From: Halictus rubicundus
Taxonomy: Eukaryota > Arthropoda > Insecta > Hymenoptera > Halictidae
NCBI RefSeq assembly: GCF_050948215.1
Contig: NC_135165.1
Coordinates: 1,166,501 to 1,230,500, forward strand
Direction: 5' to 3'
Length of the DNA stretch: 64,000 nucleotides
This document shows, piece after piece, positions 10,670 to 23,970 of this stretch. Under the pieces are notes generated by a model. It did not search any database. It had not been told where the DNA came from and saw only the letters and a list, made by a program, of their open reading frames with translations. Position 1 is the first letter of the stretch. Every line of letters begins with the position of its first letter. Both the position numbers and the translations under genes were made by a program.

Positions 10670-13600
10670 TTATTTGGCCGTTCTATTCTCTGATTCTGAA
10701 AAGAGGAGATGGTTAGAGTATCCTATGTGTACATACACACATTCTGTAAGTACATTACAATGATTGTCACCTTTCTTATTTTGAGATAAAGGAACCGTAC
10801 AATAACCATTGTGTTCTCGAGTAACACTCTCCTTTTTTATTTCAATTATTCTTTCTTCAGGACCTAATAAGCTTAAAATTACTGGTAAGAACAATAGTCC
10901 ATGAAACAGACCAAACATCACTACACATGTAAATAACTGAAACAATAGAAATTGTTGTGTATTTAATTGAAGAGCAATAGCTAATGAATAAAATATTTTA
11001 GTGTTACCTTAAAGAAAGTACTAAATATGTAAGCTTCACTGGAACCCAGTAAAACGAATGCTAAGAATGTACTCAAACCTCCATTGAACACAGCTGGTCC
11101 GATTATAGAAAGGGTTGCAATTGCACGTTCTATAAATATCATCAAACACACACAGTAATATTAAAATTTACTTCTTCTCAAATTAGTCAAACATATTGTT
11201 CTAATGTATACCTTTTTTGCTACCCTTCGTTCGGATAAATTCCAGACCGATGTGAGCTGCATAATCAACAGCCAGTCCCGCGCACAATAAAATCATAATG
11301 CTCGATGACATTTCGACGGTCAAATTTAAAAAGTACATAGAACCTAATAAATCAATGAGCGTGAAGAAGACACAGCAAAGAACCCAAAAGGATGCCTTGA
11401 TGTCTCTAAGGAACACTACTATCACAACCCCAATGGTCACTATCTCGAGACACAAGTTCCTAATTAATTCTTCCCCTATCACCTACAAGAAAAATTACCA
11501 ATTCAATGACTGTGAACGAGAAACTGTTTCAACCGAGAGTTCCATTACCTTGTTCGCCATCCAAGAGACATACTCGGGTGAAAATATGGCAATATAGTCA
11601 TACCCCTGAGAGAAATTAGTTTCTTTTACAGTTTCTCTGATAGATTGCATTGCTGCTATTTGTTCGGTGGTTGTTTTGATGAGTACGTGTTGTATCGGTA
11701 TTTGCGACGTCTAGAGAAAGAACAAAGACTACATTTTTAAAAAGAAGACAACTAATTCTCTAATAGTTATTTGCTCGTAAGTACCGTTATATTATATTCT
11801 CCAACTGGTAGATTACTGAACTTGATGTCCTTGATGTATGCTTGACCCTCCTTGGTCAGAAGTAAGTATTCGGTAAGGACATTATAATACTCTTCGCTAC
11901 TCTCAATATCACCTAGAATCATCAACGACCATTAATCCTCGAACAATTGTTAGTTAAAACTAATTAACAGACTGCAGATTTAATACATTTACTACCTTTG
12001 CCAGTAGCATTGAGCCATTTCTCATAGGCAATGAACCATGGATCCAGAGTGTTGTTATTAATGAACCGATTTGCTTTCAGGCCTTCTACCAATCTGAAGA
12101 GGGAGTCACGGTCCTCGTAATAGTCCACACCAGTCATATAAATGCCAGCGCGGTTCCCATACTTGGGAAAGTATTCCTTCAATTTGTTGTTAAACTTGAT
12201 GGGATAGGAGTCCTGATTTAAGTACCAAAGGGGATCAAAGTTCTGCTCCAGCTGGAAGATGGCCCAGGTGTTGATGCAGAGGAGGCCACCAGTGATCAAC
12301 AGTATGATCGTTCTCACTGAGTTCTTGACGACCCACGGACCAATGTAGTTCTCGAAGAGGATCTGTTGAGTGTTCCTCTGGCTGCACTCGTTCGGCTTCC
12401 AGTTTAACCTGGGACGACAGAAGCAACCGTCCCTTCGAGCCTCTAGCCTCTTCTCGTCGTAGACCAAACAGCTCATGAAGAAGGTCATCTCGTAGACGTA
12501 CAAGAAGAAGATGCCCAACGTGGCGAATGCATAGAACGATCTCAGACACGGCATCACCGTGGTCACGCCGAAAGCGAACGCAATCACGTTCGTGAACGAA
12601 GTCACTGTGACGGACATACCTTCAACGGAAGTTGGGAATCGATTACTTGATCCGGGAGACAACTGCTTGCACTGGCAATTTGATAATGGACCTTAACCAC
12701 TTTCTCTCCATTGTCAAAATCTCAAGGGAGCATACCGAAGTGATACACTCAACGTGGGGGGTTGGAACCATATGTGTAGAGGGGAAACTGATTTCCTTTT
12801 CCCAAAATTTCATCAAAATCGGCGTGTATCAGTTCGGTACGTTCTGTTGTCAGTGCAAAGCTCGACGAACCAAAGTTCTGTTGGAGCAATCGAGTCCTGC
12901 TTACCCGACTGTTGCATCGCTTTGGCGAATCGGACCGGAAGCTCAAGTGCCTGGTCGGTTTCCGACAGGTTGTTCAGGCCCTGCATGATCACGAACATGT
13001 TATCGACGCCTATACCGAGCAACAGAAACGGTAGAATGGAATGTATCGGCCCGTACGAGTATCCCAAGTAGTAGCACAACCCGTATGAGGATACAATTGC
13101 CTGGCCAATCACAGAGACTCCCATTACTGACAAATAAATTCGTTGCTCCACCGCGTTACATTTACCGATCATTGCCATCACGTAAACCGCGATCAGGGAT
13201 ATCCCGCAGCACAGTACTGTCATATTGCTGTTCAGTATCTGGTGCAGGGTGTCTATGTAACTTCGCGAGGCGATCGCGTAAATCTCCATCCCCGGTGGCA
13301 GGGTCACGTTCGTAGAAGGGTGTAGAACGGTGTTTATGAACTCCAGCTCCCACTCTTCCGCGTCCGTGTCTGTTTTCTTCAGTAACCAATTCAGTATGGT
13401 CGCTTTCGCGCCTAGAATTCGGCCTTTCTTATCGTAAGACAAACCCGCGAGCAAGGGACCGATATCTAGCAGCAGGTTACTGTATTTCCTGAAAGGAATC
13501 TTCCAATTTTAACACGCTACGTTATCGGAGTTGACCGATTGCACTGACCGATAACTCAGTCATTTCGACTGAAACGGTAAACGGCAGGGACTCACTTGCG

Positions 13601-16410
13601 CTTCAATGCCTTATTCACATCCCCCAGAATCTCCTTCTTCGTCATTGTTCGAACATCCTTGCGCAAACCGGTCTCCCATAGTTGTACGATGGACTGGTAT
13701 ATGCAGCCGTCCTGTAACACCGTGCTGTTCAGCTCGGAGAGCATGTCGTCGGTGAATTCGAACTCCTTGAAGATATCCGTGGTGTCGTTCTTGTCGAACC
13801 AGGTGAGATACCTGCAACGAAACGCATTCTGTTTGCTCTGGTAGACTGTTACGGGGATTTATAACATTCGTTCGAGTCTCACCCAGCGCACACGTCCTCC
13901 CAGGAGTGATTGTTCGCCGTCACCCCCTTCACGGACTGCTCGATTTCATTGATCTGCGAAGAAGAGAGCACAGTCTCGATCATTGATCCCGAGGAGCGTG
14001 ATACTCTGCCAAATACTCTGTTGCCTCTGTGGCCGATCGTGCCTCGACTATCATGCGTGAAACTGGAGAAGAACCTTCGCAGATTAGTATAATTCATGAT
14101 CGCCTATGTACCGAACGCAGCACCTCCGGCTCCAAGACGTTGGGGGCGGTCACGATGATGCTCTCGTATCGGAAATCGTCCCGGAAATGCGATCTCACCC
14201 ACTTGGCGTCCTTGCGGATGATGGAGTCCTCGGCGACGAACAGTTCAACGTCGTCGATCTCCTCCCGCCAAAGCAGCATCCCCGGCGCGTAGACGCAGTT
14301 CACGCAGAAGGACACCAGCAGCCATAGCCACGGCTTCTTCCCTATACTCAGCCCGATGCTGAGGGGTAGAACAGACTTTTGTAATATTTATTCAACGGTT
14401 CTAGCGTTGCGTACCGCGCTAGATCGGTAGCATGTTCGATCTTTTCAACGTTGGAAAAGAACGCGAAAGATGTGCATCGACGTTTATGAAACGATAGTCG
14501 CAGTGGCTCGAGAAGCGCTGATCGTTCCGTTAAATAACGCTGTCTAAGCGTTGAGAGGTCTACGCGAGCAGGAAGAGGAGACGATTGCTTAGCATAATGT
14601 CTTGCAAAAGACGAACCAATCGAATCGTGCAGTCCGTCGATGGAATTTTCAAAGTAACAAGACGAACGGGTCCACCGGGAACAGAGAAGAAAATTGTTTT
14701 CAATCGACGGGGGTCAGGTCGAGTTGACAGAAATTCGTCGAATTTAATTGGCAGATAGAAAGGCCAACGACCCGTGAATGAAATAATAAGAAATCGCCCC
14801 GAGAGGAGGAACGGCGCCTATACCGTCGACATCGTTATATGGACCAGTCATAATTCGTGGAACGAAAGAAGCACGGTTGATTCGGCTAATTAAGAGGGCC
14901 ACCGATGATCTCACCTTAAGTGGATTAAAGTGACGCGAGGCTCGAGCCCACGAAAAGCGAACGATGCTAATGTTATTACGTTCAACGAGATTCGACCCAG
15001 TGCTGATTGTCGATTGGACACCGAGGCACGTGGTGATGGATCAATGGACAGAGTAATTTGACCGATTATCGGCGCGGATAACCCTTCGCTTTTAAACGAT
15101 GACCTGTCGCCTGTTTCGCGCACAGATCTACGGTCTACTCTTCAACTACTTGTCTTTCGCTCAAACAGACTCGCCCAGCACTCTGTTTCCCGGAGAAATA
15201 ATTTTCCAAAAGCAGATACTTCCCCAAAACTATTGAATCCAGTCAGCCAGGCATTAAACGAAACAGTTATCTTTAAGAAAGGGAACTTTTTTAAAACGTC
15301 TTCTTGTAGAAATTATCTCTTTACGGTCCTCGAAAAAGTTTGACAGTCCTCTATTTAACTACACCTTATTAAAAAGTTATATAACCGTTCAAGCGACACG
15401 TTCCAAATTCTTGAAATGATGCAGATGCCTGTTCTTAAGCACGACTCGTGTGAATTACTGTTTTACAACCGATAGGAGTCTCGCAAGAAGCAAATTATAC
15501 GCGTCTTTCGAAGAAATTACAGTCGCCTGTTCTTTCCGGTAACTCTACCGTTAATTAAGTTTCAGATGACCGAACGCGAACCAAATTGAAGTTCCCGATT
15601 GATCCGTTTCGACGGCGAAACTGCTTCTACGACGAAAAACTCGCAGCGAAAGCGGCGAGCCACGACATCACTGGTCCTCGAACGTTGAAACGTGAAATGC
15701 AACGGTTATACCAACGGGTCCGAGTTCATTCAAAGATGATCAACGGAGAAGAGGAGAATCCTTTTGTTCGAGCGGCGCACAATCGCCGCGAAAACACGGC
15801 TCCGTCGCAGCCGGTTGTTCCCGGCAATTAACGTCCACGTATGAAATTACCATGAACGGACGTATATTTCAATGCCAATTCGTTCGAGGGAGCTTATTAT
15901 TCGACGCGATCGTTCCGGTGACAATGCAGAAAGCCGAGACACCAGGCTTTCATCGGCGTTGTTCGGAACAACGCTATCGCATTTAATTCGCCGACATCCG
16001 ATCTATTTTTTCCTGCCGATGCGTCGGGTAACGATCGCGCCATCGAGAAGAATCGATCCGAGGCCACGGGGCTTCTTTTGCACGGGAAGGACGAACGAGG
16101 AAGGTCGTCAGTAGGAATCTTCAGTGAAAAGTCCTGGTCGTCCTTCCTCGGACTGTCTTCCGGCGAACATCCTGCGAGTCTGATCCTACTGTCCGTTTCG
16201 TTGCAATCCTCTTATCGCGAATACAGACACGGCAGAGATTCGGCGCTCGAAGGATCCGGGATTCCTCGACGGCCGCGACAGGTCCTGCAGACTCACTCAC
16301 CGGTAGAATATGCGATCCGAGTTCATGTGGAAGTCCAGGAGGATGTTCTTGAGCCGCGTCCACAGAGAGGGCCAGGCGCCGCCCGGCGTGTTCGCTCGTT
16401 CGATTTCCAT
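10670..16410 (-). CDS. Patched domain-containing (PTCHD3/PTR-like) membrane protein
   Basis: Multi-pass protein of the patched / RND-permease superfamily; relatives handle sterols or lipids, but the substrate of this subgroup is unknown. Eleven exons, all in phase: 16410-16301, 14358-14112, 13953-13883, 13811-13596, 13488-12905, 12619-11996, 11912-11785, 11710-11549, 11482-11212, 11129-11008 and 10936-10670, giving 933 residues. TM1 is near residues 44-62 (WLWLLVSFCVNCVYAPGML), followed by a large extracellular domain. A sterol-sensing-like TM bundle covers about 310-480 and contains LLGIGVDNMFVIMQG and SVTVTSFTNVIAFAFG. A second extracellular loop covers about 540-700. A second bundle from about 715 contains CAGLAVDYAAHIG. 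The aspartates in GVD and AVD match the RND proton-relay positions. The start is the least sure part: an in-frame methionine at 16503 would add 31 residues. Intron 1 is about 1.9 kb, while most other introns are under 250 bases. Confidence 0.93.
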
Positions 16411-19400
16411 AGCCGTGCGACGCTCAGGTCGTTCCGCGGCCAAATGTCCACTGACAGCGATAGCAAGCACACGGCCGGAGTGCGGCAGCATGCATGTGAC
16501 CAACGGTGGAAGTAATCTGCTACAATTATATAACGTTCGCTCCGGAGGTTCGTCTGCAGGGCCGCAATGCTGATGCCACCGGAGGACGAGGAGGAGATCC
16601 CACCCCTCCTATTGTCTCCTCCCGCGGGGTCAGCGGGCCCCGTGATCCCCGTGATCTCCGTGGACCCTCCACGAGCCTCTCCCGACTCCATTTTACCTAT
16701 GAAAATAGAATTTTCGAGGTCACAACAGCGATGCACACGATAAACGCGACCGGCTGATGCTCTTGGATTTTTGTTTTCTTTACTGTGTTATCTTAGATTC
16801 TCTTGACATTTTTAGGGCGCTCTATAGCGCTACCGGGAAAGCCAGTCAAATTTGATTACCGTTGGGATACTAATTAAATTTGTTAGAAGCGTTTGCATCC
16901 AATCGAAATTGGAAGTTACATTGTATTGCAAAGTTACAAGACTTGTGGCCGGGATCGTGTAAAGTTTTTAGCGAATTCGACGCGTTTCGACTGAAAATGG
17001 CACCAGACGCTGTTGCGAGTGTAAGCGTTTGCTTTCAGCGCTTATCTCATGTTACAAATAAAGCAGTTTCATTTATGCGGCACGATTAGCATAATTCTAG
17101 CATGGTAACACTCTGCCGTGCATCGAGAGAAAGAGGCGGATCAAACTTGTATCCTCCGATCGATCGGAAATGTTCGATCCTTGTTTGCATTTTACTTCTT
17201 TTTCTGAAAACAAAACTCGCCGCTTTCGATGACGCAGTGGTACAAATGCGGTAACCTACATCAACCGCAATATTCGATTTTGAATCGAAAAAAGCAATGA
17301 TAAAATTGAATCACTGTTTTTAATCTGAGCATCATTTTTTAACATCTTAAAATTAAGAACATTCGCCTGGAATGGCTGGGAAAAAATGCTGTACTATTCT
17401 CGAGGTAACGGGGATCGAACCAGACGCAAAACTTTGCAAAGAAGTTCTAGTTTTTAGTAAATAAAAAATCAATGTGGAGCAGAGGATAAGTGGTTTGCCC
17501 CCATTTTTAGCGTTATCTAGCCAGGTGAATTCTGCGACAATATCGTGGCTCAGGGGGACAGGTTGAAAGCCAGCGGAAACAAAATGTTTAAACTACCGTT
17601 CGGCTCGCTCTTGTTTCTCGGACAGAAATCGTCCGATGACCACACCAGATCGCGGTTACATTACGATCGATCCGAAGAGAAGATAGGCTCTAGATTGACC
17701 CACATATTCCGTCAATTATCACTCCTCTTTGAAACCCGATGACCACGCCAGGTGTAAAGTTTCGTTAAGATGCGAACTCGTCAAAAATGTATAGTTCTGC
17801 CCGAGCAATACTAAAAAAAAAGATGAAGATACAGAAGCATAATCAGAACGATTACTTTTGTATCTCCGGTGGGCGAGCAATGGAACTGATTATTTCAACT
17901 ATAATTTCGCTCACACTCTTTTGCCCGCCCACCAGAGATCACTCTATAGAAAATGTGTAGAACACTAAGTGTTGTACTCCGACTTGAAAAGATGTAACAG
18001 GAAATGCGTGTTATTCGTCGGATGACCTGATAAACCTGCCTCAAGACCTTGACGAAAGGATTAACCAGAGAAAGAGCTGGATGATTGATGCAACAGATGC
18101 TCGACGCCGTGGGTGGACCAAGGAAACGGTAATCGTTCTAAAAAAGAAAAATTAGCAACGCAACCGAGTTATTAATTTTCTCGTAACCGGTCCGAGGGAA
18201 CTTCCTCCGCAACACGCAATCATTCCGATTCCACGGTGCATAGTTATTTGAAACTCGGCTCGTTCACGGACGAATGGCCGAGGAAAAAGTGATTCGCGTG
18301 TCTGAATCGCGGGGGAACGATCGATCTTCAACCTTTCTCCGACAGTTTACCAATTGGATGCTGTGTCATTGCGAACATTTTAAGACTCCGGCTATTTGTG
18401 GACAAATCTGCGCAACCAACGTCTTCATCGCTCGTCTTCGGATGCAGTTTGAATTCTTTTTCTTTTTCGGATGGTTCGATGACCTCTTGCTGGAAGCACA
18501 CCTTTCTCCACAAAACATTAAAATGTAAGTTAATCGGTCGATGCCGATGAAAGCGGCAAACTGGAACGATATAAGTAGAGTACGGATGTTTATGCAAATT
18601 CCTCCGTTACACAAACTATGATGCCAACCGTAACACCGAGTTACGAATAATATTATAAATACTCTGTAAATTATGCAGTCGCTCGCCTGCAATTGCAAGG
18701 CCGTTACGAAACGTTCGATCCGATGAAGATACTTTGGAGTTCTTTTCCGTGAAAAATATGCAAACGGACACTTGAGTTTTTATGTGTACTTAAGGTAATC
18801 GCGCGGAAATTAATGAGCGCGAGAGAAAGGACAGACTGTATCGTCCTTTTTCTCGTTCATTAAAGAAAGAGTAGTGGAGCTTTTTCCACAATAAATTTTG
18901 TTGATATCTTGTTGCTCTTTGTCGCGTTAGCATTGAAATATCGGAGTCAAAGTCGGCGATTCTCGTTCGGTAAGCGATCGCTGCTTGGAACCGGCTTTGT
19001 GATCCTGGAGAAGGTAGGGAGCACTGGAAGCGAGTGCCTTTCCCGTCATCCGAGGATGTTCAGTATTCCTGGTTCGAGTCGGACCGATGGACGGTTCTCT
19101 CTTCCGCGTTGTTCATCGTCGATTCGCGACCGTTGATTCGCAATTAAATCGTGTGTTGAACATCGGTGCTCGGTCTGCCTGAGCGAAGACACCTGCAAGA
19201 GTGAGTACAGCATCAATCCAGTTCTGAAATCGTTCCCAACGACGACTCGATCGATCGAAACCTGTAACAAATTCAAATGACCAGTCTTTTACCAACAATT
19301 ACAACAACGTGCTCTTAAGTACTGCTAAACTATACTATAATTATAATACTATACCACTGCTGGAAGCTGCGGTGTGCTAAGATACTATTTTATAGTCTGA

Positions 19401-21955
19401 GCATAAGATTGTTTAGCTTTTGAGCCGGGTCATCGGCTTCAGTGTCCGAATGCCTCGTGACTAGTCGATCGAAGTGTCGATGAATCATTGTTACAGTTGA
19501 TCCTCGGATGAACACGATGGCCCGGTTCTAGAAGATTCAATCGAGTTAAGTAGGAAGCGGCAATTAAAACACCGCTCTGCTCCGATGTCGTTTTTCCTCG
19601 GGATTTATTCGTTAATTGCGACCCGGCACGGTGCTGCCGGGTTTAATAATTGCCGCGTTTGGTCTCGCCCCGTCTGTTCCATTTCGAATCGCCCGAGTGA
19701 GAACTATCGCTGAAACGAGATTCGCAAACCGAGACGTCCGTCGAATTTCGGCCGATCGTTGAATTCTTAATGGATTAACGGGTTTTAGAAAGTTCTTGCG
19801 ACCGGCCGCGTCGTTCGAGCAACTATTTGTCAAGCGTTTTGCCGCGAAACGGTGAAATTTTCGTATCTGGAACGCGGACGTTCATCAATAGCCGCCGCCG
19901 GTCATTAACAATCAACGCTGACACTGTTCTGTACTCGCGCTTTGTTCTTCCCGCGGATTTTCACATTTTACACGGACCGTGCACCTTTCGGCTAATGACC
20001 GAGCTGCGGAACATTATGCGAAATAGAAATTCTCCGGTAGCCACTTGGGAATTTCTTTCTTTCTCTAGTTATTTACAAATAAACAATCTAGAGAAATTCG
20101 AGGGACGCTATTAATAGGTTGTAAGTGCGAGATAGGAGAGAAAACGGTTCCGAAATAGCAAATTAGGCGAGGCGGGTGGTCCTGTTTATTTCCTAGCGCA
20201 TTTGCATATCGCTTTCGGTGGTCAAAATCGAAAAGAATGTACCGGATGACCGTGAACTCGCGGCCGAAGAGTATCGCGCACGTGGGCCGACTTTTAAGCA
20301 AAGCCACTCTCTCCGGACGACTTTTTCCAGCGTTTTAACGGCTCCGATGCTTTTCTCCTCGATGATTCCGTCGAATCATGCGCTCCCGGAGGATCGTGGG
20401 ACTTTCGAACGCTGTGAATTTTCAAGGTTGTTATTTTCTACAATCAGAAACTCACGGCGCAATGAATCGAATTCGGATCCGAGCTCCCTTATCGAGCTCC
20501 GATCGGAAACATTACAATTGAAAAATGAATTCTCGCGTATCGGTAGCGCGACAGACCTCTCCCGATCTCTCGATTCATAATTCCCCGTGTCGCTTCGACT
20601 CTCTGACCCGAAACGCAAATGCCCGTTTATATTCGAACGCAGTGATTTATTTAGCATCCGTTGCGAGAGATTCAGAGCGGCGTGGCCGGCTCGCCTGCAA
20701 CAATGGCACGGTCTCGGGATTCGCTATATCCGGGATGAAACGAGCGGAATGCACCGGGCGAGCCCAGATTTTTCTATCGGGGAACGATTGACGGTGTTTC
20801 CGTGTTAGTGTAACTGCGTTCACCTTGACCGAAGAAAGTGTTACGCGGGCTCGCCGAGCGACGCCTCTCGATTCATGAGCACGCCGACCGGCACGCGAAC
20901 GTCGCGTTTTACGAGCAGTTATTCATTTGGCTCTGTCGTGTACGGTACACCACATTCTTACGGATACATCATCCTCCTGTCGACGGTCGATCACGCTTTC
21001 CAGCTCTCTCGATAATCGCCCCTGGACCTCGTCGGACAATGCGAGCCAAACCTCCAGCAGGTAACTGCCGATAGAAAACTGATTAAAACACGATAAGGAA
21101 CCATGATCCTCGGAGGACGTTGCACCCGACTTCCATAGGCTATGGTCAGAAACACCCATTTTCGTTCATGTAACAATGACGTGCTCTCCAATTGTCTTCT
21201 CTCCTTGCTTCGCTAAACGGTGCTGTGATTCACGATAGCCTGCAACAAATTACTTCGTCTCTTTATACACGCCAAAATAAATACGAGGTGGTTCCATACA
21301 AAATGTCCGGTTTGTAACAAAATAATCACCGTTCTAATCAACATATCTTGTCAACGAATTGCAAGTAAAGACATTGCGATATGCATCCGGAAGCTGCCTC
21401 GTGCTACCTCCGTTCGAACTTCACAAACAGCTTGATGCTGCAATCATCGTGCCCGAGACTTGTACCTTGTCCTTCCTGGAGCCCCGTAGATGCTCCGTAC
21501 CTTAAAAGGAAAGGCATGCGAGGCATGCGATAAGTGTCCCGGCCGAGCGGGACAGTTCAGATCTTGTCCTTGATTAGCAAAGTCGAACAGGTCGAGAGCT
21601 TTTACCGAGAGAGTGTCCAAACATCGTGTCACGCCTCTATGCTAATGAATCGTTAAGTTTGCACAGCGAGCGCTTCTGCATAGATTCTGGCTTTCGTTTC
21701 CTATCCGGGGCTGGCCAGGTAAGTGGAACGGTGCGAGAAATGCGTCGGCACGCAGTCAGTCAGCTCTGGTTGCTCGAGAGTTGTTCTAATTATGGGAATC
21801 ATCTGCGAAATTGCAATTAACAGAGGCGCGCGCGTCCAGAAAATGCGAACGTCCGATCCCGCAGACTTTCTAAACCCTCCGCGAGCAGGCGATTCGTTTC
21901 CAGGTAAAAGTTTTCCATGTGTGACCGTGCGTATGCCATTGTTGTTTCCAGCAGC
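16411..21955. other. Large stretch without a supported coding gene
   Basis: Many open frames exist on both strands because the DNA is GC-richer here, but none has a recognisable domain or a convincing splice chain. The left end probably holds the 5' UTR and promoter of the patched-domain gene, and the right end those of the repeat-bearing secreted protein. A clear hairpin lies at 17862-17939. Confidence 0.5.
17862..17939 (-). ncRNA. Hairpin with miRNA-precursor-like dimensions (candidate)
   Basis: Two 19-base arms, 17862-17880 and 17921-17939, are inverted repeats around a 40-base loop. Read on the plus strand the stem has two A/C-type mismatches. Read on the minus strand both become G-U wobble pairs, so the stem is continuous only as a minus-strand RNA. 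The length of about 78 bases suits an animal pre-miRNA, but the terminal loop is large and I recognise no known mature miRNA. An eroded inverted-repeat element is the main alternative. Confidence 0.35.
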
Positions 21956-23970
21956 ATGATCTCGAGGATAATCCTGCTGGCGCTGGCGATAGGGCTGACG
22001 ACCGGTCAGCTGAACTTCGAAGGCAGCCCGCTGACCGAGGACACGGAGTACACTGCTGAGGAGTCACGATTCTCTGAAAGAACCGCGAGGCAGCAGGAAA
22101 CCGCAACGAACGTGACGACGCCGCCGGCAGAGCTACGTTCCCAGAAGCTCTACCCGATCATGGAGGATGTGAAGAACGTCTCGAAGAACCTGGAAGAAAA
22201 ACTAGCTTTGAGACACGCGTCGAGTCCTCAGCATTTGATCACGGTGCAGCCTGACGTGGTGCAAACGTCCCGGCAATTATCTCCGAGCGCTTACAATCTA
22301 GGGAGCATCATCGCAAGCCCGACAGACTACTCCGTGAACGAACCTGAGCCGAGACATTCGGCAAATTCTCCGTATCTGATCACGGTGCAGCCCGAGGTGG
22401 TGCAAACGTCTCGGCAACTATCTCCGAGCGCCTACAATCGAGGAAGCATCACCGCAAACCCGGTAGACGACTACTTCTCGAACGAACCGGAGCTGGGACG
22501 TCCGTCGAATCCTCAGCATCTGATCACGGTGCAGCCCGACGTGGTGCAAACGTCTCGGCAATTATCCGCGAGCACCTACAATCGTGCAACCGATGGCGCG
22601 AACCCTGCGGAGGCGGCTTTGACCACATTTTTGAACTCGAAGACGCCGGAGGAGTCTCGAATGTCCCTGGACAGTTATCTCCAGAACGCAGCCGGCTCCC
22701 AGAGTGTGGTTAGAGAGCAACCCGGCCAGCAAACGGTGTCCCTGGCTAATCAGCCGCAATTAGCGCGACAGACGTCCCCGATCGTTCCGCAAGTCAATCA
22801 GCTATCCACGGGATTGTCTTCGCCGGTGAATCAACACCTGATGTCGCAGCTTGTGCAACAACGACAGGCGGCGTACGTTCTCCCGGTTAATCAGAGGCAG
22901 CCTTACAACGAGCAGCTCTACAACCTGCCTGTGAACCCGCAAGATCCGCGCGCACCTGTTCCGGCGACCGCGATCGCCGCGGCTTCGCAACAGCAGACCT
23001 TGCAGGCGCCTTACGCGCCGGGTATACAAGCCAGGAACGACATTTTCTATCCGCCCGGATGGCATCAGCGTGTGAGAAGAATCCGTGGGAGACCGTACGT
23101 TCAGTCCAGAGGCGGTCCCGGGTTCTACAATGCACCTGTGCCAGGTGAGATTCCCAGTCGAAAGTCGCATCTTCCTTAGACGGTAGGGAATCGTGTTTCG
23201 CAAGATGATTAAGTGAATCTGCCGGTAACGAGCGTGCGAAGTAGCGTTGTATAACCATGACATAATGATCGTTCTATGGATCTAGCGCGATTTGTCTGTC
23301 CTGGAACTGCTGACGGGGTCCGTGTGACTTCGGGGTACCTCATTGTGGTCTCTTGGCTCGTTCGCGAACAGTTCGCTGGTCAAATTATAGGTAATCTGTT
23401 AAAAATAACCTGCTTGTCGCTTCAGGTCCCTACAAGCCGAAGACTCCCCCAGTGGAGGTGATCTACACGAAGCCCCCAGGCTACAGCCATGGACCGCCAG
23501 TCCTCAGTAATCCCCCGGTACCCTACGAAGACGCCAGCAATTGGTTTCCCGAAGCCGACCACCCTCCACCCAACAAAGACGTCTACTATTCCCAGCTTTA
23601 CGCCCAGTCCTACGATCCTCACTATTACAACTACATCGCCAAGACCGGCAAGATCAAACCTCATCTCTACGGGAAGCTGGGTAAATACGAGGACGAGGGC
23701 AGCGGGATCTGGGCCGAGCTGTACCGCGGCTTCAAGAAGCACGGTTTGAAGAACATCATGACCCCGACGTTCCTACTTGGCATGACCCTGCCGGTGGTGA
23801 CCCTGATGCTCACGGCACTGGTGCAGAAGAGGTCCTTCTCCTCCAGTTCAGACTCGAGGGAGTTTTCTAGAGAGGAGACCATCCAGGAGTACCTGGACCA
23901 GCTGCGAGCGGCCGTCGAGTGCTACGAGAGGAAGAGGAAGAGGAGGGACACCGGCTACGACGGCTGCTGA
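21956..23970 (+). CDS. Unrecognised secreted or membrane-anchored protein with three internal repeats
   Basis: Two exons, 21956-23144 and 23426-23970, join in phase to 577 residues. The N-terminus MISRIILLALAIGLTTGQ is a typical signal peptide. Residues about 90-215 hold three copies of a 47-48-residue unit with the core HLITVQPDVVQTSRQLS. A glutamine/proline/asparagine-rich region with Q-rich and PVNQ elements follows, then an arginine-rich stretch (RVRRIRGRPYVQSRGG). The exon 2 product is better ordered and tyrosine/proline-rich (PPGYSHGPP, YYNYIAKTGKIKPHLYGKLG). It has a hydrophobic segment at about residues 507-530 (MTPTFLLGMTLPVVTLMLTA), which could be a single membrane span. The C-terminal tail ends in a basic run and YDGC. 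Signal peptide plus C-terminal span suggests a type I surface protein. I recognise no family; function is unknown. No other gene lies within 5 kb on either side. Confidence 0.85.
22225..22600 (+). repeat. In-frame coding tandem repeat, three units of 141-144 bases
   Basis: The phrase encoding LITVQPDVVQTSRQLS begins at 22235, 22376 and 22520, so the period is 141 then 144 bases, both multiples of three. Unit 2 has VQPEVV instead of VQPDVV. Unit 3 is truncated after the SASTYNR segment. The distal part of the unit (NEPEPRHS / NEPELGRPS) is less conserved than the core. Confidence 0.9.

Noticed and set aside
12235..12549. Open frame of about 100 codons inside the patched-domain gene
   Set aside because: It is an alternate frame of the conserved exon 12619-11996.
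15586..16130. Open frames rich in Arg and Ser upstream of patched exon 2
   Set aside because: They lie in intron 1 of the patched-domain gene and show no recognisable motif or splice support.
16506..16757. Gly/Ser-rich minus-strand frame continuing upstream of the first patched exon
   Set aside because: Could be 5' UTR or an upstream exon, but no acceptor joins it convincingly to the frame starting at 16410.
17395..17430. GGGATCGAACCA, resembling a tRNA T-arm on the minus strand
   Set aside because: The adjoining sequence does not form T-, anticodon- or acceptor stems, so no tRNA is called.
19060..19085. GGTTCGAGTC, a B-box-like string on the plus strand
   Set aside because: No A box or cloverleaf can be built upstream.
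20468..20505. Closely packed GAATTC, GGATCC and GAGCTC sites, suggestive of a cloning linker
   Set aside because: Flanking DNA on both sides is of the same genomic character, with no vector sequence; most likely chance plus a small imperfect palindrome.
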